Position numbers and translations under genes: made by a program. A stretch of DNA of 64,000 bases from Fimbriimonadaceae bacterium (GTDB lineage: Bacteria; Armatimonadota; Fimbriimonadia; Fimbriimonadales; Fimbriimonadaceae): NCBI GenBank assembly GCA_023957775.1, contig JAMLGR010000003.1, positions 1-64,000 of the forward strand, given 5' to 3'. Of the stretch, positions 57,475-64,000 are shown piece by piece. The notes under the pieces were generated by a model. It searched no databases, was not told the origin of the DNA, and saw nothing but the letters and a program-made list of their open reading frames with translations. How positions within the stretch are numbered: position 1 is the first letter of the stretch; each line of letters begins with the position of its first letter.

Positions 57475-60400
57475 GATCCTCGCGCGCTGGCGCGAGTCAG
57501 GCGAGTGGTGGAGCGGCGAAACCCCGAAGGAGTTCGTGCGCTTCATCGACGCCAAAGGGGTGCGAAGGGAAGTGGCAATCGAGGTGGACGACGCTCCTGT
57601 TCGCCCGACAAACGACAAACGACCAACGACAAGCGACGAAGATCTCCGCGAAGAGATCGTCCTCCGCCTGGCCAAGACGCGCGACGAGAAGGTCGCCAAG
57701 GCGTGCGGCTTCGCACGCGAAGCCACCTCCCTTTACCGACTCCCGTCTCCCGATTCCCGATTCCCGGCATCTTACGTTCCCCTGCACGCGGTGAGCGGCT
57801 ACGCGTTCGGAAGGGGAACGATGCTGGCGGACGAGGTGGCGCGGCTCGCCGCGGTGCACGAGCTGCCTGCGGCGGTGCTGGCGGACCCCCATTCGCTCGT
57901 GGGGGCGGTCGAGTTCTCCCGCGCGGCGCGCGGCGCGGGGGTGAAGCCGCTGATCGGCGCGACGGTCGAGCTTCCCGAAGGGGGCGAACTCGTCCTGATC
58001 GCGCGGACACCGCGCGGATACCGCAACCTTTCTCGTCTGGTGACCGAGTGCCATCTCGGGGAGCCTCGATTGTTCCCGCTCGGCTCGTGGGAGCGGCTGG
58101 AGGGTTGCGCCGAGGATCTTCTCTGTCTCACGGGCGGCGATCTCGGCCCGATCAACCGCTTGCTCGCCCAACGGCGGGACGCCGAGGCGTCCCGTCTGCT
58201 CGATCGCCTCGTCGCGACCTACGGCCGCGAGAACGTGGTGGTGGAGATCGAGCGCTCGTTCGTGCCTTGGGAGCTGTCGGTCAACACGCGCCTGCTCCAG
58301 ATGGCGGAGGCCAAGCGGTTGCTCGCTGCCGCGGGCGGGATCGCGACCCACTCCCGCCCCGAGGATTTCCCCGTGCAGGACATCATCGTGTGCGCGGAGT
58401 CGCTGTGCGTCGTGGACGAGGTGGTGGGTCGGAAGCCGCGCCGCGCCCCCGGCCAGCGGGAGTGTCCCCGAGCACCCGACCGCGCGCTCAACGCCGAGCG
58501 GTTTCTGAAAAGCGCGCACGAGATGGCGGAGCTGTTCGCCGATCGCCCCGACCTCCTGGCCAACACCTTGCGCGTCGCCGAGCGGTGCGAGGACGACGTG
58601 CTTCCGCCCCGTACGCGACTCCCCCAACTGTACGACGACGACGCCCACGCGCTCCGGGAGATCACGCTCGCCGGCGCGCACCGCCGCCATCCCCGCATCG
58701 ATCCGAAGCTGAAGAAGCGCATCCACCACGAGCTCGAGCGGATCGTGCGCCTCGGGTTCGCGGGGCACTTCCTCACGATTTGGGACGCGTGCAACTGGGC
58801 GCGCCAGCAGGGCATCCTGTTCAGCGCGCGCGGGTCGGTCGTCGACGCGGCCGTCGCGTACTGCCTCGGGCTTTCGCGCATCGACGCGCACGCGCACAAG
58901 CTGCACTTCGACCGGTTCCTTCCCGCCGACGGCAGCAAACGCCCGGACATCGATATCGATTTCGAAGCCAAGCACCGCGACGCGGTGCGCGACTACCTCA
59001 CGCGCAAGTACGGCGAGGACCGCGTGGCGACGGTGTGCGCGGTCGGCGCGTACTGCACGCGCGGCATCGTGCGCGAGGTGGGCAAAGCGTTGGGTCTTTC
59101 GAGCGAGACGATCGGGTTCCTCGCCAAGAGGCTGCACGGAGGCATCTCCCCCGCCAAGCTCGAAGCGGCCCTCGACGCGCGTCCAGAACTGCGGGGAAGC
59201 GCCGTGCCGCGCGAGCGTTTCCGCTGGGTGTTCGAACTCGCCGAACGGCTGACCGACATCCCGCGCAACATGCGTGCCCACTCCTCCGGCGTGGTGATCT
59301 CGGATCGACCGATGCACGAGACGGTGCCCGTGATGGCGTCGGGGGCGTTCGAGCCTGGGGAGGGGTCGCAGCCGATCCGGATCATCCAGTGGGACAAGCG
59401 CAGCGCGAAGCACTTTTTCGACAAGTTCGACCTGTTGTGTCTGCGAGGCCAGGACGTGCTGGCAGGAGCGCAGGAGCGGATTCGCGTCTCCGACGCGGAC
59501 TTCCACGTCGAACAGATCCCGCTCGACGATCCCGAGACGTATCGCGCGATGCGTTCGGGCGAGCTGATCGGGATCCCGCAGTCGGCGTCCCCGGCGATGC
59601 GGCAGGCGCACATACGGCTGCGCACCGAGAACCTCCACGACGCCAGCCTGGTGCAGGCGGGCATCCGCCCCGGAGTCGGCGGTGCGGTGAAGATCAACGA
59701 GCTGATCATGCGCCGAAGGGGGCTGCAGGCGTACTCGTTCGCGCACCCCGAACTCGAGCGCATCATGGGGCTGACCTACGGCATCGTGGTGTTCCAGGAA
59801 CAGGTGGACCAACTGCTCCAGACGTTCTGCGGTTATACGTCGGGCGAGGCGGAGGACATCCGCGACGGCATCCACAAGCGTCGGCGCGAGGCGTATGCCA
59901 AGGCCAAGCGCGACGAGATCGTCGCCCGCATCATGGACCAGGGGCATGGCATGCAGCTCGCCAGCGAGGTGTACGACCTGATCGCGGGCTTCGAAGGCTA
60001 CGGTTTCGCGCAAGGGCACGCGTTGGCGTTTGCCGAGATCTCCATTCGGTCGATCCACTGCCAGCAGAACTTTCCCGCCGAGTACTTCGCCTCGATCCTC
60101 AGCGCCCAGCCCGCGGGCTATTACGGCCCCTGTACGCTCGCAAACGAGGCGCGGTGCCGCGGTGTGGCGGTGCTGCTCCCCGACGTGAACCGCAGCAAGG
60201 TCGAATTCACCGTCGAAGCCGTCCGCTCGGCGATGGATCCGCAGATCGTGCTGCCCAGCGGGGGGGTGCGCACGGGGCTCATGCAGGTGATGGGGCTCTC
60301 GAAAGAGACGCGCGCGCGCATCCTCGACGCGCGGTTCGACGGCCCCTACCGCAGCGTGTTCGACTTCGCCGCCCGAGTGCGCCCCGAACGCGACGAACTG

Positions 60401-61021
60401 GAGCGCCTGATCCTGTGCGGCGCGCTCGACGCGCTGCACGCCAACCGGCGCGCCATGCTGTGGGCCGTGCCCTCCGCGTTGCGCCACGCGCACGCCGTGC
60501 ACCAGGGGCGAGGGGCGGACGTCCTGCCGTTCGAGATTCCCGAACCGCCCTTCGAGGACTCTCTGGACGACTTCTCGAAAGCCGAAAAGGCCGTGTACGA
60601 GCGGATGTTCCTCGATCTCGACGCATCGGCCCACCTCATGGCGTTCGAACGCGAACGGGTGTCGGCCAAGGGGGGCATCACCGCCGCCGAAGCGCGCGCG
60701 TTGCCCCATCGGCGCAAGGCGGTCGTGGTCGGCCATGCGATTCGGCTGCGCTTTCCGCCCACGAAGAGCGGGAAGCGGGTCGTCTTTTTCGACCTCGAAG
60801 ACGAGACCGGGCTGCTCAACGTCACCTGTTTCGACGACGTGTACCAACGCGACGGACACGCGATCGTCTGCTCGGGCTACGTGACGCTCATTGGGGAGGC
60901 GCAGGACCGGGACGGCCACACCGCGTTCCTCGCGCATCGAGTGTTCCCCTACCGCCCCACGCTCGCTGGACGCGTCTCCCAGGCGCTGCCGGTCGTCACC
61001 GCGGACTTTCTGGTGGGTTGA
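57455..61021 (+). CDS. dnaE2: error-prone DNA polymerase DnaE2, with N-terminal extension
   Basis: The 1188-residue C-family polymerase has a PHP domain starting near residue 110 (YVPLHAVSGYAFGRGTMLADE, where the usual HxH is HA, so metal sites are degenerate). The catalytic core has GRDID-type PDIDIDFEAKHRDAV at about 497-511. It also has AHSSGVVISDRP, GIPQSASPAMRQ, YGIVVFQEQVDQLL, and an OB-fold at the C-terminus (KRVVFFDLEDETGLLNVTCF). About 108 residues precede the PHP domain. Residues 1-48 (GEWWSGETPKEFVRFIDAKG) resemble the small DUF6504-type module encoded near ImuB elsewhere, and two heptad arrays lie between it and the PHP domain. The pair imuB-dnaE2 performs damage-induced mutagenic synthesis. 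Confidence 0.93.
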   Translation: MSQAGREILARWRESGEWWSGETPKEFVRFIDAKGVRREVAIEVDDAPVRPTNDKRPTTSDEDLREEIVLRLAKTRDEKVAKACGFAREATSLYRLPSPDSRFPASYVPLHAVSGYAFGRGTMLADEVARLAAVHELPAAVLADPHSLVGAVEFSRAARGAGVKPLIGATVELPEGGELVLIARTPRGYRNLSRLVTECHLGEPRLFPLGSWERLEGCAEDLLCLTGGDLGPINRLLAQRRDAEASRLLDRLVATYGRENVVVEIERSFVPWELSVNTRLLQMAEAKRLLAAAGGIATHSRPEDFPVQDIIVCAESLCVVDEVVGRKPRRAPGQRECPRAPDRALNAERFLKSAHEMAELFADRPDLLANTLRVAERCEDDVLPPRTRLPQLYDDDAHALREITLAGAHRRHPRIDPKLKKRIHHELERIVRLGFAGHFLTIWDACNWARQQGILFSARGSVVDAAVAYCLGLSRIDAHAHKLHFDRFLPADGSKRPDIDIDFEAKHRDAVRDYLTRKYGEDRVATVCAVGAYCTRGIVREVGKALGLSSETIGFLAKRLHGGISPAKLEAALDARPELRGSAVPRERFRWVFELAERLTDIPRNMRAHSSGVVISDRPMHETVPVMASGAFEPGEGSQPIRIIQWDKRSAKHFFDKFDLLCLRGQDVLAGAQERIRVSDADFHVEQIPLDDPETYRAMRSGELIGIPQSASPAMRQAHIRLRTENLHDASLVQAGIRPGVGGAVKINELIMRRRGLQAYSFAHPELERIMGLTYGIVVFQEQVDQLLQTFCGYTSGEAEDIRDGIHKRRREAYAKAKRDEIVARIMDQGHGMQLASEVYDLIAGFEGYGFAQGHALAFAEISIRSIHCQQNFPAEYFASILSAQPAGYYGPCTLANEARCRGVAVLLPDVNRSKVEFTVEAVRSAMDPQIVLPSGGVRTGLMQVMGLSKETRARILDARFDGPYRSVFDFAARVRPERDELERLILCGALDALHANRRAMLWAVPSALRHAHAVHQGRGADVLPFEIPEPPFEDSLDDFSKAEKAVYERMFLDLDASAHLMAFERERVSAKGGITAAEARALPHRRKAVVVGHAIRLRFPPTKSGKRVVFFDLEDETGLLNVTCFDDVYQRDGHAIVCSGYVTLIGEAQDRDGHTAFLAHRVFPYRPTLAGRVSQALPVVTADFLVG
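57606..57640. repeat. CGACAAA heptad array inside dnaE2
   Basis: Five 7-bp units (CGACAAA twice, CGACCAA, CGACAAG, CGACGAA) coding for residues 51-62 of DnaE2. Seven is not a multiple of three, so gain or loss of one unit would shift the frame. Confidence 0.85.
57738..57765. repeat. GGGAATC-family heptad array inside dnaE2 (inverted)
   Basis: Four units reading GACTCCC, GTCTCCC, GATTCCC, GATTCCC, the reverse complement of the GGGAATC family at 12730-12862 and 55095-55129. They encode residues 95-104, directly before the PHP domain. Confidence 0.9.
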
Positions 61022-61151
61022 AGGAAGCCGGTCAAAGTACGGAATCCTCTAATCTAGTAAATTTGCTAGGCATCAGATCGCGCCAAAGTCCTACACTGCG
61101 GACATAGGCCAAGAATAGGCCCCGCAAAAAGACCAGAAAAGGAGTTGGACC

Positions 61152-62003
61152 ATGAAACGAGTCTTCGTCGCGTTCACGCTGCTGGGTGCAGCCCTTCAAG
61201 CGAACGCTTTCCTCATCACCGGGTTCGAATCGCCGACCTACACCGGCTCGGCTGCCGGAACGATGCTTAACGGTCAGGACGGTTGGTACAACCCCGTCGC
61301 CGGCAGCATCGAGCCAAACGTCTTCACCTACGCGGGGAACGCCCCCGGGTTTGCCGCGAATCCGAATGGCGGCGACCAGTTCGCCAGCGGAACGGCGGCC
61401 ACCGTCAATGGAGTTGGCACCAACTCGCGCGGCCAGCACGACGTCGATTTCAGCGTCTCGGACCAGTGGACCCTCGCCTACGACTTTGCGGGCATCTACA
61501 CGGGTCAACCGCCGTCCGCCCAGAACCTCGGGAGTTTCTCGACCCAAAACCCGGCGACGGCCGCTGTGCAGTACATCGCGCTCAACACCTGGGTGGACAT
61601 CAATGACCCATCGGCCGGTTGGAACGCCCAGTACAACGTGTTCGATGCGGCCGGCACCGCGCTGAACAACCAAAGCGCGGGCGCAGCGTGGAACGGTTTG
61701 GCCGTCAACCACTGGTACCGCCAATCGACCAAGCTGAACTTCGTGACCAACCTGATCACCGAGGTTTCGATCACGGACCTGACCACCAACACGACGACGA
61801 CCGTCAACCCGAACGGTTGGTACCTCACGGGTGGAGCCAGTCCCACGCTTCCCCGGCCGACCGCGGTCCGAATCTTCTCGGGATTCGGCGCCGATGGCAA
61901 CACGATGGGTTGGGACAACCTGAACGTCGTCCCCGAGCCTGCGACCATGCTGGTCCTTGGAGTCGGCGCGGCATTCCTCGCTCGCCGACGACGCAAGGCG
62001 TAG
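61152..62003 (+). CDS. PEP-CTERM sorting domain protein
   Basis: ATG 61152 follows AAAGGAG. The 283-residue protein has a signal peptide (MKRVFVAFTLLGAALQANA), a large beta-sandwich-like body beginning FLITGFESPTYTGSAAGT and ending with WDNLNV, and a C-terminal sorting signal: VPEPATMLVLGVGAAFLARRRRK. The body resembles concanavalin-like secreted domains with many Asn, Thr and Gly residues. It is the second exosortase substrate in the window and is unrelated in its body to the one at 31540-32154. The 130 bp upstream contain a TACACT and a direct repeat of ATAGGCC but no clear -35. Confidence 0.9.
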   Translation: MKRVFVAFTLLGAALQANAFLITGFESPTYTGSAAGTMLNGQDGWYNPVAGSIEPNVFTYAGNAPGFAANPNGGDQFASGTAATVNGVGTNSRGQHDVDFSVSDQWTLAYDFAGIYTGQPPSAQNLGSFSTQNPATAAVQYIALNTWVDINDPSAGWNAQYNVFDAAGTALNNQSAGAAWNGLAVNHWYRQSTKLNFVTNLITEVSITDLTTNTTTTVNPNGWYLTGGASPTLPRPTAVRIFSGFGADGNTMGWDNLNVVPEPATMLVLGVGAAFLARRRRKA

Positions 62004-62027
62004 CTTCGGGACGAGGAAAGGAAAGGG

Positions 62028-62057
62028 GGACCGGGCTTTGGCCGGGTCCTCCTCTTT
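62028..62057. terminator. bidirectional terminator
   Basis: GGACCGGGC-tttg-GCCGGGTCC forms an 8-of-9 bp stem, extended by GAAAGG and CCTCTTTC flanks, between the PEP-CTERM gene and the convergent DUF1080 gene. Confidence 0.75.
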
Positions 62058-62065
62058 CGTGTTCG

Positions 62066-62716
62066 CTACATCTCGACGATCCAGATGTTGCGGTAGTGCA
62101 CGGGAGCGCCGTGGTTCTGCAACAGAATCGGCCCCTTGGCTACGGGCGGGCCCTCGATGCCGGACGTGGTGGCGTTCCCCTGAAGCTCCACATCGCGATG
62201 GATCCGGATCCCGTTGTGCCACACCGAGATGCGGGGCTTCTCGGTAACCGCACCCGCCGCGTCGAACCGGGGTGCGCGGTAGAGGATATCGTAGGTGTTC
62301 CACCACCCCGGCGGGACGATCGCATCGGTGTCGGGATCCTTCTGACCATAGATCGCGCCGCACCCTCCGAACTTGTAGGTGGGGTTGTTGTAGGAGTCCA
62401 GCACCTGGATCTCGTAGCGCCCCTGATTGTAGACGCCGCTGTTGGCGCGGCCCTGGTCCTTGGCGTCCGGCATGAGCGGCAACTGGAATTCGATGTGAAG
62501 GCGGTAATCGCCAAAGGTGCGCACCGTTTGGATGTCGGGGGTGCCGGCCTTGACGACCAAGGCGCCATCCACCACGTCCCACTTGACGGGTTCGCCCGAG
62601 CCGCGGTGAACCCAGGCGGAGGTGTCCTTCCCGTCAAACAGCACGATGGCCCCCGGCGGCGGAGCACCTGGAGCGGAAGACAATTGCGCCAAAGCGCAGA
62701 CGAAAGCGACGAGCAT
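62066..62716 (-). CDS. exported DUF1080 (3-keto-disaccharide hydrolase-like) protein
   Basis: The 216-residue protein has a short signal peptide (MLVAFVCALAQLSSAPG) and a concanavalin-like jelly-roll typical of DUF1080: IVLFDGKDTSAWVHRGSGEPVKWDVVDGALVV, FGDYRLHIEFQLP, ANSGVYNQGRYEIQVLDSY, and the C-terminal PILLQNHGAPVHYRNIWI. Members act on or bind glycans, and some cleave 3-keto-glycosides. Its ATG shares a base with the stop of the sugar-isomerase gene (TAATG), suggesting a joint role in sugar use. Confidence 0.9.
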   Translation of the reverse strand: MLVAFVCALAQLSSAPGAPPPGAIVLFDGKDTSAWVHRGSGEPVKWDVVDGALVVKAGTPDIQTVRTFGDYRLHIEFQLPLMPDAKDQGRANSGVYNQGRYEIQVLDSYNNPTYKFGGCGAIYGQKDPDTDAIVPPGWWNTYDILYRAPRFDAAGAVTEKPRISVWHNGIRIHRDVELQGNATTSGIEGPPVAKGPILLQNHGAPVHYRNIWIVEM

Positions 62717-63462
62717 TAGATCAACCCCCTGTTGCGGAAGAAAGCGACCGACGTCCTCACCGATGCGATGGCGTCGCCCGGCGGATGGTCCATTTCGACG
62801 ATACCGAACTCCACGCCCGATTCGTTGCAAGCGTCCAGCACGGAATCCCAATCGACGGTGCCTTCGCCCGGCGGCACGTCGATCGGGTCGGTTCCGGCCG
62901 CAAAATCCTTGAGGTGGACGAGCGGGACGCGCCCCGCGAGCGACCGGACCCAGTCGGCTGGATCTTGGCCCGCGTGCTGGATCCATCCCAAGTCGAGTTC
63001 GGCTTTCACGACGGCGGGATCGGCGGTCGCAAAGAGCCGTTCGAGCCCCGTTTCTCCGTTCGCCGGCGCCAGTTCAAAAGCATGGTTGTGGTACGCGAAA
63101 GCCAAACCCTGGGCGTGGAGACGATGGCCGATGGCGGTCAGGGATCGCCCCAGGGCATCCCACCCGTTCTGATACGCCTCCTCGCCGATCCAAGGCAGAA
63201 CGAGCGTGGACACGCCGAGGACCTGGGCCTCCTGGACGACGGAGTCCAAGCGGTCCACCAAGTCTGGCAGCGACACGTGGGAGCCGCAGGTGGTCAGACC
63301 GTGCGCGTCGAGGCGCCCCCGAAACTCGGAAGCAGGGAAGCCATAGGTGCCGGCGAGTTCGACGTGGGCGACTCCCATGCCGGCGATCGACGCAAGGGTC
63401 CCGTCGAGGTCGTTCGCCAGGGCTTCCCGCAAGGTGTAGAGTTGAAGCCCGAGCCGCATCAT
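62716..63462 (-). CDS. sugar phosphate isomerase/epimerase (xylose-isomerase-like TIM barrel)
   Basis: The 248-residue protein is an AP-endonuclease-2/xylose-isomerase-like TIM barrel: RLGLQLYTLREALANDLDGTLASIAGMG at the start, AYHNHAFEL (metal-binding His), VKAELDLGWIQHAGQDP (acidic ligands and His), VHLKDF, and GIVEMDHP at the end. The substrate is unknown, though genes next to DUF1080 proteins often act on keto- or amino-sugars. The first ATG (63462) overlaps the previous stop. Confidence 0.88.
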   Translation of the reverse strand: MMRLGLQLYTLREALANDLDGTLASIAGMGVAHVELAGTYGFPASEFRGRLDAHGLTTCGSHVSLPDLVDRLDSVVQEAQVLGVSTLVLPWIGEEAYQNGWDALGRSLTAIGHRLHAQGLAFAYHNHAFELAPANGETGLERLFATADPAVVKAELDLGWIQHAGQDPADWVRSLAGRVPLVHLKDFAAGTDPIDVPPGEGTVDWDSVLDACNESGVEFGIVEMDHPPGDAIASVRTSVAFFRNRGLI

Positions 63463-64000
63463 TCGGGTGCCCCGGCCGCCCCGTTCAACGGGGCGCTCCA
63501 CTCGTTCGTCATCAGGCGATCGATCCAGAGATCGGGGTTGTTGGCGGACTCTTCCCGAAAGCCCGGGCTCGCGATGGCGATGGCCCGTTCGCGTGTCGCG
63601 TCCCCCACGTAGACGAGCCTTCCGTCCGCAATCACGCGCACCGTGGCGGTGGAGACGGTCGCTCGGCTCAGCGCCGAAAGACCGATGTGCGCGGCCAGGG
63701 TACGGAACGGTTCGTCCGTGGTCGCGGCGACCGTGAGGGTCAGCACCTGGGTCCGCGGGTCCTGCCACGCGTCGAGCAGTTGGGAGCCCCGCTCGAGTTG
63801 TCCGCGGAGCGACTCGAGCAGCGTGGAATCGACCCATGGCCCAGGGGTGCTTGGAATGGGATGGACATCGGCGGGAGCCTTCTCCGGGACGATGGCGGGG
63901 GCGGGTTCGGGCTCCTGCGTCGACACGTCGATGCGGGTATCCATCACCGGCGGCGCGGGCCGAGTCCTTGCACCGAAGAAGTAGGAAGCCGCGCCGACGG
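63459..64000 (-). CDS. hypothetical envelope protein, 5' end outside window
   Basis: The frame is open from the TGA at 63459-63461 to the window edge, at least 179 residues. Near the edge it reads ASYFFGARTRPAPPVMDTRI, like the end of a membrane anchor, followed by a Pro/Glu-rich linker. Then comes a globular domain with TQVLTLTVAATTDEPFRTLAAHIGLSALS and ATVRVIADGRLVYVG. The GTG and ATG at 63942-63947 are internal candidates but would lose the anchor. I do not recognise the family. Its stop overlaps the ATG of the sugar isomerase. Confidence 0.65.
   Translation of the reverse strand, partial: VGAASYFFGARTRPAPPVMDTRIDVSTQEPEPAPAIVPEKAPADVHPIPSTPGPWVDSTLLESLRGQLERGSQLLDAWQDPRTQVLTLTVAATTDEPFRTLAAHIGLSALSRATVSTATVRVIADGRLVYVGDATRERAIAIASPGFREESANNPDLWIDRLMTNEWSAPLNGAAGAPE

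Noticed and set aside
57497-60937. 1146-codon minus-strand frame antisense to dnaE2
   Set aside because: High GC at third positions keeps antisense frames open. The translated product is low-complexity Arg/His/Ala/Val sequence without domains, whereas the plus strand encodes DnaE2.

Overview
This GC-rich window looks like a chromosomal segment of a diderm bacterium, most likely an Armatimonadota member of the Fimbriimonadia. The assignment is an inference from gene content. The window carries an LPS-transport (Lpt) operon and two PEP-CTERM proteins. It has two proteins with copper-amine-oxidase N-terminal (stalk) domains. It also has a Dop/UBact/PrcB proteasome operon in which the pupylation-type modifier ends Arg-Ser-Gly-Gln, as in the UBact family of diderm bacteria. 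Start codons are mixed: many GTG and TTG starts follow good Shine-Dalgarno sites, and several ATG starts sit only 5-7 nt behind a -10 hexamer, suggesting leaderless mRNAs. There are no rRNA genes, insertion sequences, CRISPR arrays or prophage genes. One tRNA (His) is present.

Layout. 1-9.6 kb: a truncated hypothetical gene, a PilZ protein, a stalk-domain surface protein, a PqaA-like protein, a repeat-rich gap, lpd-queF, HIT-UDG, ndk and a primary-type sigma factor. 9.8-19.8 kb: SpoIIM-like and CPBP membrane proteins, tRNA-His between two heptad-repeat arrays, folK, two tandem GspF/PilC genes, a membrane J-domain protein, malate dehydrogenase, and yceD-plsX-fabH. 21.4-25.2 kb: a lipoprotein gene directly joined to dop-ubact-prcB. 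25.2-32.2 kb: envelope and secreted proteins, a Ycf45/SpoIIIAA-like ATPase and an HtrA-like protease. 32.3-40.5 kb: rlmN, lptC-, lptA-, lptB- and lptF-like genes, a DUF3084 protein with a RuvC-fold partner, and two PH-domain membrane proteins. 40.5-47.9 kb: argC-argJ, three small proteins, then a minus-strand operon of an accB-like gene, a pseudopilin, accC, nusB and folD. 48.2-52.8 kb: a chemotaxis-type operon (cheD, HDOD, cheB, cheR, cheY, cheX) without CheA, CheW or receptor. 52.8-64 kb: an M48 peptidase, queC-queE, a DUF454 protein, 3-methyladenine glycosylase, an imuB-dnaE2 mutasome pair behind a palindromic operator, a PEP-CTERM protein, and a minus-strand sugar-isomerase/DUF1080 operon open at the window edge.

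Themes. QueC and QueE (preQ0 synthesis) and QueF (preQ0 reduction) give most of a queuosine-precursor route, split over two loci. yceD-plsX-fabH and accC with its accB-like partner belong to fatty-acid synthesis. The most noteworthy points are: a BCCP-like protein that has lost the biotinylated lysine; the UBact proteasome operon without an adjacent alpha subunit; heptanucleotide repeat arrays that recur across the window and also lie inside the dnaE2 coding sequence; a palindrome covering the start of imuB-dnaE2; dispersed hairpin repeats found only between convergent genes; and the leaderless promoter architecture.
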